Source: Acididesulfobacillus acetoxydans
Lineage (GTDB): Bacteria > Bacillota > Desulfitobacteriia > Desulfitobacteriales > Desulfitobacteriaceae
Length of the DNA: 64,000 nt
Reading direction: 5' to 3'
Assembly (NCBI RefSeq): GCF_902729405.1
Contig: NZ_LR746496.1
Location: forward strand, 2,790,001-2,854,000
A program made the translations under genes and the position numbers. Shown one piece after another: positions 16,059-24,139 of this stretch. Under the pieces are notes generated by a model. It was given only the letters and a program-made list of their open reading frames with translations. It did no database searches and was not told the origin of the DNA. Numbering within the stretch: the stretch's first letter is position 1; every line of letters begins with the position of its first letter.

Positions 16059-16943
16059 TCACTGAACCTCGGCCGCGCGCGCAGCTTCCGTTTGCCATTG
16101 TTGCAGGCGTTCCTCCAGCTTGGCCAGATCTTTGGGATATTTGAGCAAGACGGCCAGGGTGCCGGGTAATTGGTCGAGCGCAAGTTGTTGCCGTTGCAGG
16201 GCATGCAGAGCTCGGGCAAAATCGAGGCTTTCCGAAACGCTGGGCAGTTTGCGCAGAGGGAGCTTGCGCACTTTGGCCACAAATTCCGCTACATCGTCTA
16301 ACAGGCTTTGAGCAATTTCGGGACATTGCCGGCGCAAGATGGCCACTTCCCGCTCCAAAGTAGGATATGACAGATTGAGATTGACACAGCGCCGCCGCAA
16401 AGCATCACTGAAATCCCGGGCATTGTTGCTGGTCAGGATGACGACCGGCTTGTGTTCTGCCCTTATCGTGCCCAGTTCCGGAATAGTTACTTGAAATTCC
16501 GCCAATAATTCCAGCAGGAAGCTTTCAAATTCTTCATCACTTTTGTCAAGTTCGTCGATGAGCAGCAATACGGGTTCAGAGGCCCGAATCGCCTGTAACA
16601 AAGGGCGCGCCAAGAGAAATTCCGCTCCGAACAGATCCGTCTTAATCGCATCCCAATTTTCCGTTTTCCCTGCCTGGAGGCGCAATAACTGTTTGGCGTA
16701 ATCCCAATCGTATAAGGCCTTAGCCGTATCCAACCCCTCGTAGCACTGAAGCCTGAGCAGACGCCTGCCCGCTGCTCTGGCCAAAGCCAGGGCCAGTTGA
16801 GTTTTGCCGACCCCGGCCGGACCCTCTATCAGGCAGGGCTTTTCCAGGGCCAAGGCCAGAAAGAGCGTCGTCGCCGGCTCTTCATCCAACAAGTAGCCTT
16901 CGTCGGCCAAGGCCTCGAGCAATGCCGCTGGTGAATCCCACAT
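16059..16943 (-). CDS. MoxR/CoxD-type AAA ATPase
   Basis: The product is 294 residues. Walker A is IEGPAGVGKTQLALALA (~37-53), Walker B is VLLLIDELDKSDEEF (~120), sensor 1 is VVILTSNNARDFSDALRRRC, and the C-terminal lid is helical. The start ATG 16943 has GGGGAGG 8 bp upstream; an in-frame start 14 codons earlier has none. The stop is one base from the start of the VWA gene, so the two are translationally coupled. MoxR ATPases act with VWA partners as chaperones that insert cofactors. Confidence 0.92.
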   Translation of the reverse strand: MWDSPAALLEALADEGYLLDEEPATTLFLALALEKPCLIEGPAGVGKTQLALALARAAGRRLLRLQCYEGLDTAKALYDWDYAKQLLRLQAGKTENWDAIKTDLFGAEFLLARPLLQAIRASEPVLLLIDELDKSDEEFESFLLELLAEFQVTIPELGTIRAEHKPVVILTSNNARDFSDALRRRCVNLNLSYPTLEREVAILRRQCPEIAQSLLDDVAEFVAKVRKLPLRKLPSVSESLDFARALHALQRQQLALDQLPGTLAVLLKYPKDLAKLEERLQQWQTEAARAAEVQ

Positions 16944-17189
16944 TTTGCTAACCTCCCCGGCAACCTTATCCTGTGGCGATACCAAGATTTTGCTGTGACT
17001 TCCCCGATTAAGTTCACTTGGGCCTGGGAATCATGTATCCATTGCCTAAGACTCCCGCTTCTTATTTTAGCATTGACCGGGCACAGAACCAAGCGCTCCA
17101 TAAAGCAGCCTTTTCCGGCTCACGGCGTCCGCATAGACCGGCGAGAGGGGGGGAAAATAGGTTCATCCCAAGCAAAAAAGGAGGCCAAT

Positions 17190-17315
17190 ATGGGAGCACA
17201 CAAGAAGGTTTCCCGTCCGAAATCCCCGGTGACGCTCCGGGATCCTCACTACTCGGAGTTTGATACACAGAAAGAGCGCAATATCCAGGCGGCGCATAAG
17301 CCTAACCACGAATAA
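17190..17315 (+). CDS. small basic protein, 41 residues
   Basis: ATG follows AAAAAAGGAGGCCAAT, an excellent ribosome binding site. The product begins MGAHKKVSRPKSPVTLRDP and is basic, hydrophilic and probably disordered, with HYSEFDTQKERN in the second half. No domain is recognised. It stands alone between divergent/convergent blocks, and a GGGGAGT...ACTCCCC hairpin follows at 17323-17352. The longer frame from 16995 is not supported. Confidence 0.6.
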   Translation: MGAHKKVSRPKSPVTLRDPHYSEFDTQKERNIQAAHKPNHE

Positions 17316-17604
17316 GGGGAGAGGGGAGTGTGAGCGACTGTTCATACTCCCCAAAATCACCTCACCGCCTTCGGCGAAGTGGAACACGGCATAAGGAAAT
17401 TGACGCAGGGGGTTATCATGCATGTTGTTGTCTTCTCCCAGCGGGGAAATATTCACCCCCAAATTGAGCAAAGATCAGAGATGGGTTAACACTGTAAACC
17501 GGTAGGAAAACAAAAGGACCTCGGTGAAAAGTATACGCTAAGAAGCCGCTTATTTCCAGTCCGGAGGGTGCTTGTGAATATCTTCATCTTCAGTGTGCTT
17601 GCAG

Positions 17605-17728
17605 GTATGTTCGTGCCGCTTTGATACTTCATGCGGCTGACAGCGTCCGATGCAATTTCGATTCCTCCCGGTCCTACAGGCCGGTACGTTCGTGCCGCCT
17701 TTTAATACTTCATGCGGGACAGCGTCCG
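17605..17728. repeat. imperfect 45-bp direct repeat, 79-bp period
   Basis: Copies at 17605-17649 and 17684-17728 share GTTCGTGCCGC, ATACTTCATGCGG and ACAGCGTCCG. They lie in the otherwise gene-free 17316-17749 spacer upstream of the decarboxylase locus. They could be duplicated regulator sites or decayed mobile-element ends. Confidence 0.65.
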
Positions 17729-17749
17729 GCTTAGGGGCTGCTTTGGGGT

Positions 17750-17968
17750 ATGGCCGAGTATCCTCATTACCGTGTTGATGTTGCGAGTGAAAAGAGATAT
17801 ACTGACAGGCAAGACGTGATTCTGACAGCGAAATTTCGTAAGAAGCTGTTGCTCCGAATGATAGCGTATCACTGGGGAAACATTATTTGTGAAGACGGAA
17901 AAATAGTGGTTGTGGAGAGGAAGGCAGTCGCGGAGAGAAAGTCAGTGCGGGTAATACCGGATTATTAA
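17750..17968 (+). CDS. possible small protein, 72 residues
   Basis: The ATG-initiated ORF is charged with a plausible beta-rich middle (YHWGNIICEDGKIVVVERK). No recognised family, and no clear ribosome binding site (TTGGGGT immediately before). Its composition is more A/T-rich than neighbours. It lies upstream of and in the same direction as the glutamate decarboxylase gene. It could be a real small protein or a chance ORF. Confidence 0.35.
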   Translation: MAEYPHYRVDVASEKRYTDRQDVILTAKFRKKLLLRMIAYHWGNIICEDGKIVVVERKAVAERKSVRVIPDY

Positions 17969-18044
17969 ATAGGGCAGGAGTGCCACTTTAGGTGCGGGTA
18001 ATACTTATGCGGACAATATTTGTGTGCGAAAGGTGGGATAGAAT

Positions 18045-19430
18045 ATGGCCTTGCATCGTCGCAGAACCAAAAAGGACGAGGAAGAATTTGAAGACATCTA
18101 TACTGATCCGGTGTCTCTGATGCAACTCCCCAAAAGCAAGCTGCCGGAAGACGCTTCTAATCCTCGGGTAATAAAGCAATTAATCCGTGATGAACTCTTC
18201 ATGGATGGAAATGCCCGGCAGAACTTGGCGACCTTTTGCACTACATATATTGAAGACGAAGTCCGGGAGCTTATGGATTTGTCAATTGACAAAAACATGA
18301 TAGACAAAGATGAATATCCCCAAACGGCCGAAATTGAACAACGCTGCGTAAACATCTTGGCAAACCTTTGGCACGCACCGGACAAGAAAGGCACCATCGG
18401 CTGCTCGACAACGGGATCCAGTGAAGCGGCCATGCTGGGCGGCTTGGCTCTCAAATGGCAGTGGCGCAAGCGGCGTGAGGCAGAGGGAAAACCCACGCAT
18501 AATCCTAATTTTGTCTGCGGGCCGGTCCAGATATGCTGGCACAAATTTGCGCGTTACTTTGATGTCGAGATCAGAGAAGTTCCTTTGAAGCCCGGTGAGT
18601 TGGGTATGCGGCCCGATCAGCTAAGAGATTATTGTGATGAGAACACGATTGGCGTCGTGGCGACTTTGGGCAGCACATTTACGGGGATTTACGAACCTGT
18701 GCGGGAGTTGGCGGAAGCCCTTGATGTGATTGAGAATGAAAGGGGCTGGGATATTCCCATTCATGTGGATGGGGCCAGCGGGGCTTTTATTGCGCCTTTT
18801 ATCCAAAAGGATCTCAAGTGGGACTTTAGCATTCCCAGAGTTAAATCCATTAACGCTTCGGGTCACAAATTTGGCATGGCTCCCTTGGGTGTCGGTTGGG
18901 TGATTTGGAGAAGTCTAGCCGATTTGCCCGAGGAATTGGTCTTTAACGTGGACTATTTGGGGGGACAAATGCCGACCTTTGCTTTGAATTTCTCCAGACC
19001 GGCCGGGCAGATCATCGCTCAGTACTATAAGTTCTTGCGCTTGGGCCGTGAGGGCTACACCGCCATTCAGCACGACTGTGCCCGTAGCGCCCAATACTTG
19101 GGCGAGCAGCTGAAAGGAATAGATAGGCTGGAAATATTGTATGACGGTCACGGCGGTATACCGGCAGTTTGTTATACTCTCAGAGATGAAAAGGCAACGG
19201 AATTTTCCCTGTATGATCTTTCGGAGCGTTTAAGAATGCGCGGCTGGCAGATCGCTTCCTACCCGCTCCCGGCCGAGCGGCAGAATACAACTGTCCAACG
19301 CATCTTGATCCGTCACGGGGTCAGTCGCGACATGGTATCCCTGCTCCTGAGTGATTTGCGCAGGGAATTGGAACATCTGCAGAGTAACTCCGTGGTGAGT
19401 TCGGGCGACAGGATTGGTTTCCATCACTAG
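18045..19430 (+). CDS. gadB: glutamate decarboxylase
   Basis: The 461-residue PLP enzyme converts glutamate to GABA and CO2 and consumes a cytoplasmic proton. Family motifs are present: GTIGCSTTGSSEAAMLGGLA, PIHVDGASGAFIAPF, and SINASGHKFGMAPLGVGW, in which the Lys of SGHKFG forms the PLP Schiff base. The length agrees with E. coli GadA/B (466). The C-terminal ~25 residues end RIGFHH; in E. coli the C-terminal His closes the active site at neutral pH, and a His lies near this end too. No glutamate/GABA antiporter gene is beside it. It suggests acid stress exposure. Confidence 0.95.
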   Translation: MALHRRRTKKDEEEFEDIYTDPVSLMQLPKSKLPEDASNPRVIKQLIRDELFMDGNARQNLATFCTTYIEDEVRELMDLSIDKNMIDKDEYPQTAEIEQRCVNILANLWHAPDKKGTIGCSTTGSSEAAMLGGLALKWQWRKRREAEGKPTHNPNFVCGPVQICWHKFARYFDVEIREVPLKPGELGMRPDQLRDYCDENTIGVVATLGSTFTGIYEPVRELAEALDVIENERGWDIPIHVDGASGAFIAPFIQKDLKWDFSIPRVKSINASGHKFGMAPLGVGWVIWRSLADLPEELVFNVDYLGGQMPTFALNFSRPAGQIIAQYYKFLRLGREGYTAIQHDCARSAQYLGEQLKGIDRLEILYDGHGGIPAVCYTLRDEKATEFSLYDLSERLRMRGWQIASYPLPAERQNTTVQRILIRHGVSRDMVSLLLSDLRRELEHLQSNSVVSSGDRIGFHH

Positions 19431-19660
19431 GCCTGTCCCGTCAACAGGTAATTCTCTCCATTGTCTACAGGTTCAAGGTGACTCATGTATCCCGCCACAA
19501 ACCAGAAGACCCATGGAATGGCTGTGGCTAAAGCATAAAATAGAAATGGATGCGGGTATTTCTGAATACTTACGAGAACCCTCCTTGACTTAGATAATGG
19601 AGAATATTGTTCTGAGGGACAAGAACATGAAGGCAGGGCAAGAAAGTATGAGTAAAAGCC

Positions 19661-20917
19661 ATGGGTAAAAATAAGGATCCCCACACTTGGCGACAGGGGT
19701 ATACTACCGGAAGCTGTGCGGCCGGGGCGGCCAAGGCCGGCTGCCTTCTCCTGCAAGGCATCGACGGCCGCGGGGGGCGGACAGAGGAAGCGGCAAAAGC
19801 GAAGCCGGAGAACAAGAAATCGCTGGAGACCGGTGCGCGGATGACAGATGCGCCGCCAACAGATGTGCGAAAGACTGAAGCGGAAAAGACGGGGCCTGAG
19901 AAGACAACGGTGGATATTCCCCTTCCGGATGGCGGTCGGCTCATCTTGCCGATAGCCAATCAGGACTTGCGCTTTCCGGAGGCCTGCGCGACCATCGTCA
20001 AAGATGCCGGCGACGACCCGGATGTTACGGACGGGTTGGCTATCGTCGTCACCACGCGCCTGCTCGCTCCGCAGGGAATCATCCGGGTGCAAGGCGGCAG
20101 GGGAGTCGGCCGGGTGAGCAAGCCCGGATTGCAGGTTCCGGTCGGGGAAGCGGCCATAAATCCTGTGCCCAGGCGCATGATTGAAGCCGCCGTGCGCGAA
20201 GTGTTTCCGCGGGAGGAAGTTGAAGTCACCATTGAAATTCCGCGCGGGGAAGAGGCGGCAAAGCACACTTTGAACCCGCGTCTGGGCATTAAAGGGGGAC
20301 TCTCCATCCTGGGCACCACAGGCATTGTCCGGCCCATGTCGGAGGAGGCCTTCAAAACCTCGATTTTGCCCGAATTGGATCAGGCGGTTGCTTACGGCCA
20401 TCATCGTATCATCCTGACCCCCGGCCACTATGGCTTTCGCACGGCCACCGAGCAGCTGGGCGTTCCGGCCGAGGCCGTGGTTCAGATGAGCAACTTCGTC
20501 GGCTTCCTCTTGGAGGAAGCGGCATACAGGGGTGTCCGGGAAGTCGTCCTCTTCGGGCATATTGGCAAACTGATCAAAGTTGCCGGCGGGATATTTCATA
20601 CCCATAACCGGATGGCCGATGCTCGGATGGAAATTTTGCTGGCTGAGGCCGCTCTGGCGGGACTCAGTACCGCGCGCCTGAGAGAGTTAGCCGCGCTGCC
20701 GACGCTGGAAGGGGCGGCCGGATTACTGATGGCGGCGGGAGAGGGATCTATCCTGAACGGTCTGGCCCGAAAAGCAAGCCGGCGGGCCCGAGAATATGTG
20801 CGGGACCAGATGGAGATTGGGACAGTGTTCACTTTGCTGGACGGCCGACTCATCGGTTGGGACGAGTTGGCTCCGGCCATCTTTGTCGAAGCAGGCTGGT
20901 CTTGGCCGGGTGTTTGA
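19661..20917 (+). CDS. cbiD: cobalt-precorrin-5B C1-methyltransferase
   Basis: CbiD methylates C1 of the corrin ring in the anaerobic pathway. The family signature TWRQGYTTGSCAAGAAKA is at the N-terminus, followed by GGRGVGRVSKPGLQVPVGEAAINP, LGTTGIVRPMSEEA and VLFGHIGKLIKVAGGIFHTH. The protein is 418 residues against the usual ~370. The excess is a charged, low-complexity insert at ~37-82 (rich in K, E, T, P), which resembles the insertions in cbiG, cbiJ and cbiA. The gene precedes the riboswitch, so unlike the rest of the locus it is not under that element. The spacer 19431-19660 shows no B12 box. Confidence 0.95.
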   Translation: MGKNKDPHTWRQGYTTGSCAAGAAKAGCLLLQGIDGRGGRTEEAAKAKPENKKSLETGARMTDAPPTDVRKTEAEKTGPEKTTVDIPLPDGGRLILPIANQDLRFPEACATIVKDAGDDPDVTDGLAIVVTTRLLAPQGIIRVQGGRGVGRVSKPGLQVPVGEAAINPVPRRMIEAAVREVFPREEVEVTIEIPRGEEAAKHTLNPRLGIKGGLSILGTTGIVRPMSEEAFKTSILPELDQAVAYGHHRIILTPGHYGFRTATEQLGVPAEAVVQMSNFVGFLLEEAAYRGVREVVLFGHIGKLIKVAGGIFHTHNRMADARMEILLAEAALAGLSTARLRELAALPTLEGAAGLLMAAGEGSILNGLARKASRRAREYVRDQMEIGTVFTLLDGRLIGWDELAPAIFVEAGWSWPGV

Positions 20918-21057
20918 ACGGCAAACATATAGTTACAAAGCGGTAAACTCTGGTTGCGAAAGGACCGAAGCTCCGGTCCCCTTACCAGGATTTGCTTAGA
21001 AATTTTGTCCCGCACAAGGGGTGGTCTGTCTGGCGGAAGAGGCCTAAGTGTAGTACA

Positions 21058-21097
21058 ATCTATGGTAGTGCAATGAAATCTATGGTAGTGCAATGAA
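21058..21097. repeat. perfect 20-bp tandem duplication
   Basis: ATCTATGGTAGTGCAATGAA occurs twice head to tail, in the spacer between cbiD and the riboswitch. A partial third copy precedes it (GTAGTACAATC). Confidence 0.8.
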
Positions 21098-21189
21098 AGG
21101 ATAATTACAGGCAGCGTCCATTTCTGGGTTCATCTGGGGCACTGAACCTTACCTTGACAACTGACATTGGCCCTGACAATTGAAACACA

Positions 21190-21362
21190 ATACCTTGGGG
21201 TTCCCTCTTTGAGGGATAATAGGGAAGCCGGTGTGAATCCGGCGCGGTCCCGCCACTGTGAAAGGGAGTTTTCCGTGATAACCACCGGCGTGAGCTGGGA
21301 AGGGACGTGAAAGCAATGATCTTGAGCCAGGAGACCTGCCCCGGGGTTGGCACAGACCTACG
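21190..21362 (+). promoter_or_regulatory. cobalamin (adenosylcobalamin) riboswitch
   Basis: Core elements are AGGGAAGCCGGTGTGAATCC (21231-21250), GCGGTCCCGCCACTGTGA, and the B12 box AGCCAGGAGACCTGCC (21325-21340). With coenzyme B12 bound, the downstream terminator should form and switch off cbiET onwards. The aptamer boundaries are estimated. Confidence 0.95.
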
Positions 21363-21395
21363 AGCGATGGGGGATGTGGTTGGCGGGAAACCATT

Positions 21396-21425
21396 TCGAG
21401 CTTAAGAAGTAGAAGCTCGATTTTT
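21396..21425 (+). terminator. riboswitch-controlled terminator
   Basis: TCGAGCTT-aagaagtag-AAGCTCGA is followed directly by TTTTT. It lies between the aptamer and the cbiET ribosome binding site (GGGAGG), forming the expression platform. Confidence 0.85.
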
Positions 21426-21448
21426 CGTTTTAAAAAGGGAGGTTTGGC

Positions 21449-22666
21449 ATGATTCATGTAATCGGGGTCGGCCCGGGCCGGCCGGAATGGGTTCCACAGG
21501 CGACACATGACATCGTGGCTCAGTGTGATGCCATCGTCGGCAGTTCACGCGTGCTTCACCTGTTTCCCGAACTGCGCAAAGGCAGCTACCATTTATCCGG
21601 GGATATGGTGCAAAGTTTGCAGCTGGTGGCTAATTTATTGGAAGAAAACATGGTGGTCGGTGTGCTCGTCTCGGGGGACCCCGGCTTTTTCAGCTTTCTT
21701 GCGGCCTTGCGCCGGGAGTTTACGGAAGAGGTCATCAACGCGCACCCGGGTCTGAGTGCCGTCCAGTTTGCCTTTGCCCGGGCGGGGATTCCCTGGCAAG
21801 ACGCTTCCTTCGCCAGTGTTCACGGGCGGGACCTGGCCAGTTTGCCCAGGACTATTCTTAAGCCTTTGGCCGTCCTGACGGGGGGAAACAATACTCCTCA
21901 AAAGGTAGCGCAGCTGCTGCTGGAACGCGGCATCAACCCCAGGATTTCGGTGGGTAACTCTTTGTGCTACCCGGAAGAGGTCTGGGAAACCTTGGACGCG
22001 GAACAATTGGCGCGCTATCCCCAACCGTTGAGCAACGCTATTCTCATTATTTATCCCACTTTCCCCCAAAACCCCTGGCAAGACAATGCCCTGCGCATTG
22101 GCATTCCCGACCGCGAATTTATTCGGGGCGAAGTCCCCATGACCAAAGCGGAGATTCGGGTGCAAGTGTTGGCCAAGGCTCAGATTTCCCTCCATGACCA
22201 CATCTTGGATGTGGGGGCGGGTACGGGAAGTATCGCCATTGAGGCGGCGGCTTTGGCGGGGGAGGGAATAGTCTACGCGGTGGAAAATGACCCTGAGGCT
22301 CAGGAACTGATTCGGGCTAACCAGCGTAAATTTGCCGTCAGCAATTTACAACTCGTGGCCGGGACGGCACCGGAGATTTTCGCCCGCATTCCCCCCGTGG
22401 ATGTCTGTATTATCGGGGGCAGCCGGGGCAGGCTGGCAGCGATCATCGAAAAAGCTCCCCTGGTTCAGGGCGGCCGCCTGGTTATGACGGCTGTGACTTT
22501 GGAAAACACCCTCAAAGGTTTGGAGGCCTTGGAAAGACTGAATTTCGCCGACATTGAGACCATTTCCATCCAGGCCGTGCGCTGGCCAAAGATTTCCGAT
22601 TTGCACATGGCCCAATCTCTCAACCAAATCTTTATCACTTCAGCGCGCAAAGGAGGAGAACTGTGA
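21449..22666 (+). CDS. cbiET: fused cobalt-precorrin-7 C5-methyltransferase / cobalt-precorrin-6B C15-methyltransferase (decarboxylating)
   Basis: The product is 405 residues. The N-terminal tetrapyrrole methylase is CbiE (IHVIGVGPGRPEW, VLVSGDPGFFSFLAAL). The C-terminal CbiT domain (~205-400) has the SAM loop HILDVGAGTGSIAIEAA and FIRGEVPMTKAEIR. The same fusion occurs in CobL and in many Clostridia. It is the first gene after the riboswitch, with GGGAGG 8 bp before the ATG, and overlaps cbiL by 4 bp. Confidence 0.95.
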   Translation: MIHVIGVGPGRPEWVPQATHDIVAQCDAIVGSSRVLHLFPELRKGSYHLSGDMVQSLQLVANLLEENMVVGVLVSGDPGFFSFLAALRREFTEEVINAHPGLSAVQFAFARAGIPWQDASFASVHGRDLASLPRTILKPLAVLTGGNNTPQKVAQLLLERGINPRISVGNSLCYPEEVWETLDAEQLARYPQPLSNAILIIYPTFPQNPWQDNALRIGIPDREFIRGEVPMTKAEIRVQVLAKAQISLHDHILDVGAGTGSIAIEAAALAGEGIVYAVENDPEAQELIRANQRKFAVSNLQLVAGTAPEIFARIPPVDVCIIGGSRGRLAAIIEKAPLVQGGRLVMTAVTLENTLKGLEALERLNFADIETISIQAVRWPKISDLHMAQSLNQIFITSARKGGEL

Positions 22667-23385
22667 TAAATTGGGGTGTGTTTTATGGAGTTGGGGTAGG
22701 TCCCGGGGATCCAGAACTCTTGACCCTGCGGGCGCAAAAAATCCTGCAACAGGTGGATTTTCTGGCGATTCCCAAGTCGCGTTTGGAGAGAGAAAGCGTT
22801 GCCTGGGAAATAGCCCGCCCCTACTGCCGTCAGGATGCCGGGATAATTGAGCTTGAACTGCCTATGACCTCCGAACGTGCCCGGCTGGAAGCGGCTTGGC
22901 GGGAGGGGGCGCAAAAGATTCTGGCTCATCTTGAACAGGGAGCGAGTGTGGCCTTCATCACCTTGGGAGATCCTTCTCTCTACAGTACTTACAGCTACTT
23001 GGTAGACGGCCTGAGGGCACTGGTTCCGGAAGAGTGCATCCGGACCGTTCCGGGGATCACGGCCATGTCGGCGGCCGCGGCCCTGGTCAACCTTCCTTTG
23101 GCTGCGGGAGATGAACCCCTGCTGGTTTTGCCCAGTGCCGAAACGGCGGCGGCTTATCAAGACTTTCCCAATTTGGTCTTTTTAAAAGTATCCAGACGTC
23201 TGCCGGAACTTCTCGCAACTTTTGAGCAAAGCGGCAGGCCCGCGGTCCTCCTGACCCGAGTGGGACAAAAGGGGCAGACGGTGCGCTGGCAGCCCCAGGC
23301 GGCCGATTTGGGTGAAGAGGGCATTGACTACTTGAGTTTGATGTTGGTCAAGGGAGCGAAGGAGGAGGAAAACAGTGGCCGCTGA
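22663..23385 (+). CDS. cbiL: cobalt-precorrin-2 C20-methyltransferase
   Basis: The product is 240 residues, with tetrapyrrole-methylase motifs GVFYGVGVGPGDPELLTLRA at the N-terminus, VAFITLGDPSLYSTYSYLVD (~100-120) and TVPGITAMSAAAA. CbiL/CobI adds the C20 methyl group to factor II. The GTG start overlaps the cbiET stop (GTGA) and GGAGG lies upstream. The C-terminal ~10 residues overlap cbiF. Confidence 0.95.
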   Translation: MINWGVFYGVGVGPGDPELLTLRAQKILQQVDFLAIPKSRLERESVAWEIARPYCRQDAGIIELELPMTSERARLEAAWREGAQKILAHLEQGASVAFITLGDPSLYSTYSYLVDGLRALVPEECIRTVPGITAMSAAAALVNLPLAAGDEPLLVLPSAETAAAYQDFPNLVFLKVSRRLPELLATFEQSGRPAVLLTRVGQKGQTVRWQPQAADLGEEGIDYLSLMLVKGAKEEENSGR

Positions 23386-24139
23386 AGTGGTATTTGTGGG
23401 AGCCGGCCCCGGGGACCCGGAACTTATCACCCTCAAAGGGCAGAAGGCCTTGGAGCGGGCGGAGCGGGTCATCTATGCCGGCTCCCTGGTTAATCCCGCG
23501 CTCTTGGACCATTGCCGCCCCGGCATCCCGCTCCACGACAGTTCCGCTTTGACCTTGGAAGAGGTCGTGGAAATCATGGTCTCGGGGGCAAAAAAGGGGG
23601 AATATGTGGTCCGTTTGCACACGGGGGATCCCTCACTTTATGGGGCGATTCAGGAACAGATGGACCGCTTATCCCAAGAAAAGATTCCTTTCTCCGTCAT
23701 TCCCGGTGTCAGTTCGGTTTTTGCCGCCGCCGCTGCGCTGGAGCGCGAATTCACGCTCCCGGCCGTGTCCCAGACTTTGATCCTGACCCGTTTGGCCGGC
23801 AGGACACCCGTGCCGGAAAAAGAGAATTTGGCCGCCCTGGCCCGGCATGGAGCGAGCATGGCCATTTTCCTCAGCGTGCAGGAGATCGGTCAAGTGGTCG
23901 AGAGCCTGCGCTCGGGCTACCCCGCCTCGACGCCGGCAGCCGTCGTTTATAAGGCAAGCTGGCCGGATCAGAAGATCCTGAGGGGAACTTTGGCGGACAT
24001 TGAGGAACAGGTCCAACGGGAGGGCGTACGCAAAACAGCCCAGATCTTAGTGGGGGATTTCCTGACTTCCCCTTACTCTCGCTCCAAGCTCTACGATCCT
24101 GGTTTCAGCCACGGCTATCGGCAAGGGAAGGCCGAATGA
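23375..24139 (+). CDS. cbiF: cobalt-precorrin-4 C11-methyltransferase
   Basis: The product is 254 residues. Motifs: VVFVGAGPGDPELITLKGQ, VRLHTGDPSLYGAIQEQMD and SVIPGVSSVFAAAAALEREF, with the long C-terminal part typical of CbiF/CobM (TLILTRLAGRTPVP). It methylates C11. The GTG start lies within the end of cbiL, behind AAGGAGGAGG. The stop overlaps the cbiG start (ATGA). Confidence 0.95.
   Translation: MAAEVVFVGAGPGDPELITLKGQKALERAERVIYAGSLVNPALLDHCRPGIPLHDSSALTLEEVVEIMVSGAKKGEYVVRLHTGDPSLYGAIQEQMDRLSQEKIPFSVIPGVSSVFAAAAALEREFTLPAVSQTLILTRLAGRTPVPEKENLAALARHGASMAIFLSVQEIGQVVESLRSGYPASTPAAVVYKASWPDQKILRGTLADIEEQVQREGVRKTAQILVGDFLTSPYSRSKLYDPGFSHGYRQGKAE

Noticed and set aside
19427-20605. 392-codon minus-strand ORF opposite cbiD
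   Set aside because: Antisense shadow of cbiD created by high G+C third positions; no recognisable protein.
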